Shown: positions 42,674-51,154 of the stretch, piece by piece
Layout: each line of letters starts with the position of its first letter
How positions within the stretch are numbered: position 1 is the first letter of the stretch
From: Streptomyces sp. NBC_01476
GTDB lineage: Bacteria > Actinomycetota > Actinomycetes > Streptomycetales > Streptomycetaceae
Reading direction: 5' to 3'
DNA: 64,000 nt
Assembly (NCBI RefSeq): GCF_036227265.1
Contig: NZ_CP109446.1
Coordinates: forward strand, 7,333,001 to 7,397,000
Notes under the pieces: model-generated
Databases searched by the model: none
Seen by the model: the letters and a program-made list of their open reading frames with translations, nothing else
Told to the model about the DNA's origin: nothing
Translations under genes and position numbers: made by a program

Positions 42674-44029
42674 CTACTCCGAAACAGTCGATCCGGTTGT
42701 CGCATCAACGTAGCTGATCGACTGGACTTGAGTTCCGTCGGGCTCCACATAAGAGACAACGTACTCCGTACGCCACGCACTTGTGCGGTCGTCAGCGCGC
42801 AGGGAAACCTCTGCCACCTTTAAATTCTGGCCGTCGTGCAGCAATTTTCCGATGGATTCCCGAGCTCTCCTGACCGCCTGGGACTTCGTGATTTTGACGG
42901 GCGGAAGGCCGGTCGGATCGCCGATATCAGCGCTGACCAACTGCGAGATTCTACCTGCGCGATTGATCTCGACGTCGAGCCTCATGGGCATGAGGACGCC
43001 TGCCGTGTTCAGCCGCCGCCAGCTCACCATCCACCCCAGTTTTGCATCCGGATCGACGGGGGCCACTGTGCTCCGCGATCCCTGCAGAGCCTCGGGGTGG
43101 TATTGGTGCGCATACTTCGTAGCAATGGCGAGTGCCTCGGCACCCGTTGTGGGAGGTTTTCCTGCGCCGTCGACCGGAAAACTCTCGCTCGTTGTCCTGT
43201 CCGAGTTCTCGAATGAAACTGTCAGTACCTGATTGTCGGGCCACGTCAGTGCCGCGTTTGCTTTTCCGCCATCAAGGATCATCCCAATCGTTCCGCGGTC
43301 GCTTCCTCCGCCGACGGGTGGTTGGAACTGAACCTTGGTGATCGCATATCGATCCCCGAAAGACGCGTGCATTGCCTCCTGCGCAGCGGATTTCTGGCTG
43401 CCGCTGGCAAATTGGATGCTCGTGGAGTCCATGGAAATGAACTGAACGGCAGTGATTCCTATGATCGCAGCGGCAACAGCGACAGCGGTAAAACTGTATG
43501 CGGTTGGGCGCCAATGCCGCTCGAGGGGCACTGCGGAACCAGGCTTGTTCAATATCGCCCATGCGATGGCAGCGCCCACGGCGGCGCCGGCGACATTCAT
43601 GGTGAAGTCGCTGCTGTCGCAATTTCGTCCGATTCCGGGAACTGCGGCCTGGGCCAGTTCCGTGCCCATGGAGAGGGCCGCGCAGCCCGCGACGGTTGGC
43701 AGTACCGACCGCGTAGCGAGTACGCCGGCTATGCCAATCGGAAGGAACATCAACAGGTTGAGAAGCCCTTGCTCCGTGAGTAGGGGTTCGAAGACGTCGC
43801 GGTTGACAACGCAGGTACGGGTCGTATAGCCGCCGTTCGGCAGGAGCAGGGTGACGGACACCTCGGCGGCGACGAGGGCGGTGAGCCCAGCGAACTCCCA
43901 CGGCCGGACTCCCCGACGGCGCGCAATCGAAAATGCCGCGCACGCCAGCAGCAGCGCGCCGACGAGAGCGGAGAAGAGAAACCAGGACTGGCCGCGTAAT
44001 GCTGCGGAAAACACGTGGTGCCCATTCAT
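42674..44029 (-). CDS. VanZ-like membrane protein with soluble C-terminal domain
   Basis: A 451-residue protein. Residues 1-200 hold five or six hydrophobic helices with a VanZ-like pattern (NLLMFLPIGIAGVLATRSVL; GTELAQAAVPGIGRNCDSSD; FTMNVAGAAVGAAIAWAIL). The rest is soluble, rich in Asp and Ser, with two PepSY-like segments (AEALAIATKYAHQYHPEALQ; ITKSQAVRRARESIGKLLHD). VanZ-type proteins are linked to glycopeptide tolerance, but this fusion has no known role. The codon use is much less GC-biased than elsewhere, pointing to recent acquisition. The start at 44029 lacks a strong ribosome site. Confidence 0.8.
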   Translation of the reverse strand: MNGHHVFSAALRGQSWFLFSALVGALLLACAAFSIARRRGVRPWEFAGLTALVAAEVSVTLLLPNGGYTTRTCVVNRDVFEPLLTEQGLLNLLMFLPIGIAGVLATRSVLPTVAGCAALSMGTELAQAAVPGIGRNCDSSDFTMNVAGAAVGAAIAWAILNKPGSAVPLERHWRPTAYSFTAVAVAAAIIGITAVQFISMDSTSIQFASGSQKSAAQEAMHASFGDRYAITKVQFQPPVGGGSDRGTIGMILDGGKANAALTWPDNQVLTVSFENSDRTTSESFPVDGAGKPPTTGAEALAIATKYAHQYHPEALQGSRSTVAPVDPDAKLGWMVSWRRLNTAGVLMPMRLDVEINRAGRISQLVSADIGDPTGLPPVKITKSQAVRRARESIGKLLHDGQNLKVAEVSLRADDRTSAWRTEYVVSYVEPDGTQVQSISYVDATTGSTVSE

Positions 44030-44077
44030 TCAGGGGGTGTGCCGCCCGCATCGGCGGCACACCCCGACTTCATCGGG

Positions 44078-44506
44078 TCAGCAAGTGGCCGGAGGGGTCT
44101 GGTATAGGCCGGAGGAAGCCTTCAGGAGGCCCACCGTCGACGTGCAGTAGGCGACGCCGGACCAACTTGCGTCCACGCTCTGACCAGAACTGATGGTCTT
44201 TGCGCCAGCGTACACGGAAGAGGATCCCTTTCCGTACCCGACCGCAGCGCTGGTGGCGGACCCGCCTGTCTTGTAGTATGCCGTTTCCGCGATGTCGTTG
44301 GTGTACTTGTAGTGCTGAAGCACACCGTTGGAAAGCGACGTGCAGGTAAAGTAGTGCTCGATGTAGCCGCTGCTGGGGCAGCCGGTTGTTCCACCGATCT
44401 GCGGAGAAGCCGACGCCGCCTCGGAAGCGGCTCCGGAGCCAAGCGCCACCATCGTCACACAAGCGATCGCGGCGACGCGAGAGATTGCACTCTTACCCAG
44501 GTCCAT
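44078..44506 (-). CDS. Small secreted protein, lower GC
   Basis: A 142-residue exported protein of unknown function. The signal peptide core is VAAIACVTMVALGSGAASEA with cleavage near ASA. The mature part has four cysteines (GCPSSG, FTCTSL, AYCTST and a terminal Cys), so two disulfides are likely. It is rich in Ser, Thr, Tyr and Gly, with no long hydrophobic stretch. A ribosome site AGAGAGGTAGGAG lies upstream. It precedes the VanZ-like gene on the same strand with a 48-bp gap. Codon use is low-GC like that gene. Confidence 0.75.
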   Translation of the reverse strand: MDLGKSAISRVAAIACVTMVALGSGAASEAASASPQIGGTTGCPSSGYIEHYFTCTSLSNGVLQHYKYTNDIAETAYYKTGGSATSAAVGYGKGSSSVYAGAKTISSGQSVDASWSGVAYCTSTVGLLKASSGLYQTPPATC

Positions 44507-45382
44507 GCTCCTACCTCTCTTTTCTGAAGAGTTGCAAGAGATGAGGTAACGCGCAATAAGTATCCACGAGTGCCCCCACCCTTAGGCGGCCACCGGGACC
44601 GCCACGGAAGTGATCCTACGTAACAACAGTGTGTTGGGCAACAAGTTCTTCTACGTCCCGCAGTCGACCGTTTACTTTCCGCCATCAATGGCTGCGGCGG
44701 TGAGTTTCCGCCATGGCCGACGGCTGGATAATCATGGATTTTCGAGACTCGTTGAGCATGGCAAATAAATCTCCCCAAAGGGGATATATCGATCGAGAGC
44801 CTCTGCGGTACAAGGCCATTTCGCTTGTCTTTGCGACAAGGTGGCCGGACTCTTGAAGGGTGGTTCGTGCGCTCATAGGAACCGTGCCCGAAGACCACGC
44901 AGAGGTGGTCGACGGGCCGCCGAAGTACGGCGGTGGGTTCGTTTTCGGTCAGCTGGATACGTAGGGATCCCGGTGCGTGGACGATCACCGCAGCGCAGCG
45001 CTTCGGCACCGTGGTGGCCGCCGTCATCGACCGGTTTTACCCCGTAGTGAACTGCCCCGCCGCCTGGCTTCGCAGAGCGCCGGACTCCGGTTTGTCGAGG
45101 GCACCGTGATCCCGGCCGAAAGTCGACTGGCAGCCAGTGGGCGGTGAGCCCGGGCCGGCGTGGCATCACTGCTCACACCCAACTACGGTCGACGGCTGGC
45201 CACCGATCTCCAGCGGCCATGGGAACGCCGGGAGCTTCGCCGGTCAGTTCCGCATGGCCGGTTCACGGCTGGTGGTCCACCCGTCGATCATGCATCAGTG
45301 CGCGCGGCTATGACGTCGCGCCTGATCGACAACGCCACCATGCGGCGCGTGTGGACGCGGTCGGAAGACCGTCGCCGGTGGG
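44507..45382. other. 876-bp region without a supported gene
   Basis: The left part (44520-44850) is AT-rich for this genome and probably contains the promoter of the secreted protein. The right part (44880-45380) is GC-rich with frames open for at most 100-200 codons on each strand, none with a ribosome site or recognisable motif. Stops interrupt the plausible plus-strand reading near 45050. It may be degraded sequence at the edge of the low-GC island. No repeats, tRNA or integrase were seen. Confidence 0.5.
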
Positions 45383-46423
45383 TCATCGTCGGTGGTGGTT
45401 CGGGTTGGTCGGGGCGGGGAGTTCGCCGGAGCCGCGGGGGATCAGCCGGGTCTCCACCGTGATCGTACGGGCCCGTGAGCGGTCGCCCGCCAGGCGCTCG
45501 ACTGCCGTCGTGCCCGCCAACTCGCCCATCGCCACCGGGTTCTGGGCGACGACGGTGAGCGCGGGCTCCAGGATCTCCGCCATCGGCACGTCGTCGAAGG
45601 CGACCACCGCGACGTCCTTGCGGCGGCTGCGGGCGACCTCGGCCACCACACCGATGGTCATCACGTTGTTGCCGGACAGCAGCGCCGTCGGCGGGTCGGA
45701 AAGGGACAGCAGCCGGGTCGTCTCCTCGGCGGCGCCGGACGGGTCGTGCGCGTTGGCCACCAGCGCCCGGTCGTAGGGCAGGCCGGCGGCGGCCAGCGCC
45801 TCGCGGTACCCCGCCAGACGTTCCCTGCGGGTCCACAGCCGGGTCGGCAGGTCACCGATGAAGCCGATCCTGCGGTGGCCGCGGGCGATCAGATGGGCCA
45901 CACCGCCCTGCGTACCGGACCGGTTGGAACTCACCACCGTGTCGGTGGTCAGGCCGTTGCCCGGCCGGTCAAGGAAGATGACCGGCATCCCGGCGGCGCG
46001 GGGCGCCTTGAGCTGGGAGTGGTCGGCGCCGACCGAGGGCACCACCATGAGCACGCTGACCCGCCGGGCCAGGAACGTACGGGTCAGGGCGTGTTCACGC
46101 TCCGGGTCGTCGTCGGACGAACCCATCAGCAGGGTCAGGCCGCGGCTGTGCACGGCGTCCTCGATGCCGCCCGCGACCGCGCCGAAGAAGGGGTTGCCGA
46201 GGTCGGGTACGACCAGCCCGACCGTCGTGTCGGGTCCGCCGACCCGGATACTCCTGGCCATCAGGTTGGGCTGGAAGCCGAGCTTGGCCACGGCCGCCAG
46301 CACCCGCTGCCGGGTCTCGGGGGAACTGGGCCCGTCCTCGTTGAGCACCCGGGAGACGGTCTTGGCGCTGACCCCCACCTCGCGGGCGACATCGGCCAGG
46401 GTCGGGCGGCGGGCCGCTGCCAT
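45383..46423 (-). CDS. LacI-family repressor of the fructan/fructose locus
   Basis: A 346-residue repressor of normal length. The HTH is TLADVAREVGVSAKTVSRVL at 8-27 with the hinge helix near ARSIRVGG. The sugar-binding half shows the periplasmic-binding fold (VGLVVPDLGNPFFGAVAGGI; AVVAFDDVPMAEILEPALTV). It is the last gene of the importer operon, 77 bp behind the ATPase. The tandem LacI-type operators at 49664-49693 and 51092-51121 fit this protein. The effector is probably fructose or a phosphorylated derivative, judged from the adjacent fructanase and kinase. Confidence 0.94.
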   Translation of the reverse strand: MAAARRPTLADVAREVGVSAKTVSRVLNEDGPSSPETRQRVLAAVAKLGFQPNLMARSIRVGGPDTTVGLVVPDLGNPFFGAVAGGIEDAVHSRGLTLLMGSSDDDPEREHALTRTFLARRVSVLMVVPSVGADHSQLKAPRAAGMPVIFLDRPGNGLTTDTVVSSNRSGTQGGVAHLIARGHRRIGFIGDLPTRLWTRRERLAGYREALAAAGLPYDRALVANAHDPSGAAEETTRLLSLSDPPTALLSGNNVMTIGVVAEVARSRRKDVAVVAFDDVPMAEILEPALTVVAQNPVAMGELAGTTAVERLAGDRSRARTITVETRLIPRGSGELPAPTNPNHHRR

Positions 46424-46500
46424 GAACCACCTTCTTCTGTGGGCGCTGACGGGGCCCGGCCGCAGTGCGGCCGGGCCCCGCGGACTTCGGTTTCCGCGGA

Positions 46501-47480
<980 letters not shown>

Positions 47481-47484
<4 letters not shown>

Positions 47485-48476
47485 CGCGACCCCCTCCGGG
47501 AGAGCTGGTCGACGGTGACGGCGAGGATCACCAGGACTCCGGTGACCAGCGTCTGGTACACGGAGGAGACACCCATCAGCTGCAGGCCGTTGCGGAAGAC
47601 ACCGACGATGAGCACACCGACGAACGTGCCGAGCACCGTGCCCCGGCCGCCGAAGAGGCTGGTGCCGCCGAGCACCACCGCGGTGATGCTGTCCAGGTTC
47701 TCGGTCTGCCCGGCCTGCGGGTCGCCGACACCGGTCCGCGACACCAGCAGCAGCGCCGCCACGCCGTAGACCAGGCCGGCCACCGCGTAGATCCCGACGG
47801 TGAGCCGGGAGACCCGGATACCGCTGAGCCGGGCGCTCTCCGCGCTGTTGCCGAGCGCGTACACATGGCGGCCCCAGGCGGTGCCGTTGAGCGCGTAGGC
47901 GAAGACGAGGAAGAGCGCGACGGTGAGCAGCGAACCGTAGGTGACATCCGTCCTGCCCAGCGGGAAGGTCTTGCCGAGCGCGGTGAGCGGGCCCGGCAGC
48001 CCGGTGACGGTCTGCTCGTCGGAGTAGATGTGCGTCAGCGCGAAGGCGACGTTGAGCATGCCCAGGGTGACGATGAACGGCGGCAGCGGCACCAGCCGCA
48101 CCAGCAGGCCGTTGACCAGACCGAACCCTCCGCAGACCACGATGCCGGTCGTGATGGCGAGCAGCGGCGGCAGCGAGCCCTCGGCGGCGAGCCTGGCCAT
48201 CAGGATGCCGCCGAAGGCCATGACGGCGCCGCAGGACAGGTCGATACCGGCGGTGAGGATGATCAGCGTCTGGCCGATGGCGAGGGTGCCGACCACCATG
48301 ACCTGCTGGAGGATCAGCGAGAAGTTCCCGCCGGAGAGGAACTGGTCGGTGGCCGAGGAGAAGAAGACACAGGCGAGGACCAGGGCCGCGAACGGCCCCG
48401 CGGCGGGCGCCGTGAGCAGCCGGCGCAGCGCGGTCGGCTCCTTCGCCCGGGCGTAGAGCGTGGTGGAGGCAGTCAT
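47481..48476 (-). CDS. Sugar ABC transporter permease (FrcC/RbsC-like)
   Basis: A 331-residue permease of the BPD_transp_2 group with eight or more helices. Motifs include QTLIILTAGIDLSCGAVMAF, VNGLLVRLVPLPPFIVTLGM, YALGNSAESARLSGIRV and TAVVLGGTSLFGGRGTVLGT, the consensus loops of ribose/fructose permeases. It lies 44 bp after the lipoprotein gene and overlaps the ATPase start by 4 bp. Confidence 0.94.
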
Positions 48477-48520
48477 GGGCTTCCTTGCCGGAGGTGCGGG
48501 GTGACGGGTGGTGCGCGCGC

Positions 48521-49549
48521 TCAGCCCCAGCAGTTCTGCAGGCCGAAGGCGCTGTCCTTGGCGTCGATGCCGGACTGCGGTTTGTCGGTGATGAGGTTGA
48601 CACCGGTGTCGGTGTAACCACTCGCCTTCTGGCCGCTCTTGGCGAAGGCGGCCACGGCCTTCACACCGTCGGCGGCCATCTTCAGCGGGTACTGCTGGGC
48701 GGTGGCCGCGATGCTGCCGTCCTTGACCGCCTTGACGCCGGTGCAGCCGCCGTCGATGGCGACGATCATGACGTCGTTCTGCCGGCCCTTCGCTTTGATC
48801 GCGGTGAACGCGCCCAGCGCGGCAGGCTCGTTGATGGCGTAGACCAGGTTGATGTCCGGCGCCTTCTGCAGGCAGGTCTCCATCGCGGTCTGGCCCTTGG
48901 CCTGGTCGCCGCCGGTGTCCTGCGAGCAGACGACCGAGGGGTCGGAGTCGGTGACGCCGAATCCCTTGATGAAGCCGTCGTGCCGCTGCACGCCGACCGA
49001 GACACCGGGCGCGAGGTCCAGCGTGGCGATCTTCGCCTGCTTGCCGGCCATCGCCGCCTTGGCGTACGCGCCGATCAGCTCGCCCGCCTTCTCGTTGTCG
49101 GTGGCGAAGAGGGCGTCCACGGCGCTCTGCGGTTCGGGGGGCGTGTCCAGCGCGATCACCAGTACGCCCTTGGCGCGCGCCTTCTGGATCGCCGGGACGA
49201 TCGCCTTGGAGTCGTTGGGGGTGATCAGCACACCCTTGACCCCGGCCGCGACCATGTTCTCGAGCGCGGTGACCTGGCTGGCGTTGTCACCGTCGAACTT
49301 GCCTGCCGCGGTGGACAGTTGGATGCCCTCGGTCTTGGCCGCCTGCTCGGCGCCCTGCTTCATCTTGACGAAGTACGGGTTGGTGTCGGTCTTGGTGATC
49401 AGGCCGACCTTGACCTTGCCCCCGGACGACGAGCCGCTGCCGGACCCGGACCCGGAACCGGAACCGCATGCCGCCAGGGACAGGGCAAGGCCGAGTGCGC
49501 CGACGGCGAGAACCGGACGCGGAAGGGCCGGACGAGGTCTGCGGGACAT
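48521..49549 (-). CDS. Sugar ABC transporter substrate-binding lipoprotein (FrcB-like)
   Basis: A 342-residue lipoprotein. Signal peptide with lipobox LSLAAC (Cys28), then a (GS)-repeat linker. The binding fold starts KVKVGLITKTDTNPYFVKMK and continues with ITPNDSKAIVPAIQKARAKG, VIALDTPPEPQSAVDALFAT and VGVQRHDGFIKGFG, as in fructose and ribose binding proteins. The ATG at 49549 has TAGGGAG ahead. It is the first gene of the importer operon, divergent from the PfkB kinase gene, and the twin LacI operators lie between them. Confidence 0.94.
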   Translation of the reverse strand: MSRRPRPALPRPVLAVGALGLALSLAACGSGSGSGSGSGSSSGGKVKVGLITKTDTNPYFVKMKQGAEQAAKTEGIQLSTAAGKFDGDNASQVTALENMVAAGVKGVLITPNDSKAIVPAIQKARAKGVLVIALDTPPEPQSAVDALFATDNEKAGELIGAYAKAAMAGKQAKIATLDLAPGVSVGVQRHDGFIKGFGVTDSDPSVVCSQDTGGDQAKGQTAMETCLQKAPDINLVYAINEPAALGAFTAIKAKGRQNDVMIVAIDGGCTGVKAVKDGSIAATAQQYPLKMAADGVKAVAAFAKSGQKASGYTDTGVNLITDKPQSGIDAKDSAFGLQNCWG

Positions 49550-49663
49550 GCGGAACTCCCTACGAGAACGCGGGTGGAGTGAGCGGTTCGGCGTACGCGG
49601 TGGGGACGCGGCACGCCGGCGGTGTGCGGTGGTGACAGGGGACGGGCAGGCCCGCCCGGGCAA

Positions 49664-49693
49664 TGCCATCGTTGACACATGTCATCGTTGACA
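49664..49693. promoter_or_regulatory. Tandem LacI operators, importer / kinase promoter region
   Basis: Two 14-bp operators, TGCCATCGTTGACA (49664-49677) and TGTCATCGTTGACA (49680-49693), stand 16 bp apart. Each has the LacI-type central CG and TGTCA/TGACA arms. The pair lies 115 bp from the lipoprotein start and 158 bp from the kinase start. The same pair in opposite orientation precedes the fructanase. Confidence 0.9.
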
Positions 49694-49851
49694 CCGCTTG
49701 CGGAGGATGATGGACTCCCGCTCCGGCAACGTCAATGCCCCTCGGTCATCACGAGTTGGCAACATGGCGGGCCGCCGCCGGGTGGCGCCGCTCGGCCGGC
49801 GCCCCGGCCAGGACCGCCGACCCCACGTCCCACCTGGAGGAACGAACCGTC

Positions 49852-51018
49852 ATGCAGCCGCCGCGCCGGGTCACCGTCCTGGGAGAGTGCGTCGCCGATG
49901 TCTTCACCGAGGAGGCGGATCCCGGCACGGTCGACCCGGGCCCCGGGCCTGGCGCGGATGGCCCGGTCCTCGGGCCCGGCACGGATGCTCACGCTGCCGC
50001 CCCCGGCACGGACGACCCGGCCCTCGTGCCTGGCGCGGATGCTCAGGCCGGCAGGTCAGGCGCCGCCACCCACCCCGGCACGGCGGCCTCGGCCGCCCGC
50101 CCCGGCGCCGCCACCCAGGCCCTGCGGCTGCGGGTCCTGCCCGGTGGCGGGCCCGCCAACACCGCTGTGGGGCTTGCCCGGTTGGGCACGCCGACCCGGA
50201 TGCTGGCCCGGCTGTCCGGTGACGTCTTCGGACGGCACTTCCGCGCCCACCTGCTCGCCTCGGGCGTGGATCTGTCGGCCGCGGCCACCGCTGCCGAACC
50301 CAGCACGCTCGCGGTGGCCGACATCGGCGCCGACGGCCAGGCCACGTACTCCTTCCACGCCCAGGGCACCGCGGACTGGCAGTGGACGCGGGCCGAACTG
50401 GACCCGGCCGGCCTGCGCGACTCGGTGTGCGTGCACACCGGTTCGCTCGCACTGGTCCGCGACCCGGGCGGTGTGCTGGTGGAGGAACTGCTCACCGCGG
50501 TGCGTCCGCACGCCACGGTCAGCATCGACCCCAACATCCGTCCCGCGCTGGTGGATCCGGCGCTCTACCGGCAGCGGCTGCCCGGCTGGTGCGCGGTCGC
50601 CGACATCCTGCGGCTGAGCGAGGACGACCTCGGCGCGATCGCCCCCGGGCTGCCGCCGGAGGCCGCGTGCGACGGCTTCCACGCCGCGGGCGCCCGGCTG
50701 GTGGTGGTCACACGGGGCGCGCACGGCGCACTGGCCTCGCTGGACGGCCGCCGGGTGACGGTGCCCGGGGTGCCGGTCGCGGTGGTCGACACGGTCGGGG
50801 CCGGGGACTCCTTCACCGCCGGGCTGCTGCACCACCTCGGCGCGCACGGACTGCTCGGCGGCCGGCTCGGCGGGCTGGACCTCGCCGGAGTCGCTGCGGC
50901 CTGCGCGTACGCGGTCCGGGTGGCCGCGCTGACCTGCGCGGTCGCCGGTCCCAACCCGCCCTGGGCAGATCAGGTCGAGAAGGCGCGCGGCGGCCCCGGC
51001 GTGCCCGCGGAGCGCTGA
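49852..51018 (+). CDS. PfkB-family sugar kinase with low-complexity insert (fructokinase-like)
   Basis: A 388-residue kinase starting behind CTGGAGG. The fold starts VTVLGECVADVF at residues 8-18. Then a 69-residue Gly/Pro/Ala/Asp insert (residues 21-89) interrupts it before RLRVLPGGGPANTAVGLARL. The active site is VVDTVGAGDSFTAGLL with catalytic Asp319. A normal PfkB fructokinase is about 320 residues, so the insert explains the extra length. It probably phosphorylates fructose released from fructan. It is divergent from the importer and shares its operator region. Confidence 0.92.
   Translation: MQPPRRVTVLGECVADVFTEEADPGTVDPGPGPGADGPVLGPGTDAHAAAPGTDDPALVPGADAQAGRSGAATHPGTAASAARPGAATQALRLRVLPGGGPANTAVGLARLGTPTRMLARLSGDVFGRHFRAHLLASGVDLSAAATAAEPSTLAVADIGADGQATYSFHAQGTADWQWTRAELDPAGLRDSVCVHTGSLALVRDPGGVLVEELLTAVRPHATVSIDPNIRPALVDPALYRQRLPGWCAVADILRLSEDDLGAIAPGLPPEAACDGFHAAGARLVVVTRGAHGALASLDGRRVTVPGVPVAVVDTVGAGDSFTAGLLHHLGAHGLLGGRLGGLDLAGVAAACAYAVRVAALTCAVAGPNPPWADQVEKARGGPGVPAER
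49912..50118 (+). repeat. Degenerate in-frame repeats inside the kinase
   Basis: Several copies of a CCCGGCACGGAYG / CCTGGCGCGGATG motif encode PGTD and PGAD units (PGADGP, PGTDAH, PGTDDP, PGADAQ). The stretch interrupts the kinase fold after its first strand. Confidence 0.75.
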
Positions 51019-51091
51019 ACTCCCGTTCCCCGATCCCGTCCTGAGTGTTGACGGGGTCACGGCACGGGCTCATCATCGGTCATCGATCGGA

Positions 51092-51121
51092 TGTCAGCGA
51101 TGACATGTGTCAACGATGACA
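51092..51121. promoter_or_regulatory. Tandem LacI operators, fructanase promoter
   Basis: TGTCAGCGATGACA (51092-51105) and TGTCAACGATGACA (51108-51121) are spaced 16 bp, the mirror image of the pair at 49664-49693. They end 33 bp before the fructanase start and would block its promoter. Confidence 0.92.
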
Positions 51122-51154
51122 TCAATCTGACGGCATCCGGAGAGGGTTCATCAC

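Noticed and set aside
44507-45382. Transposase or integrase remnant at the edge of the low-GC island
   Set aside because: I looked for DDE or tyrosine-recombinase motifs and terminal inverted repeats in both strands and found none.
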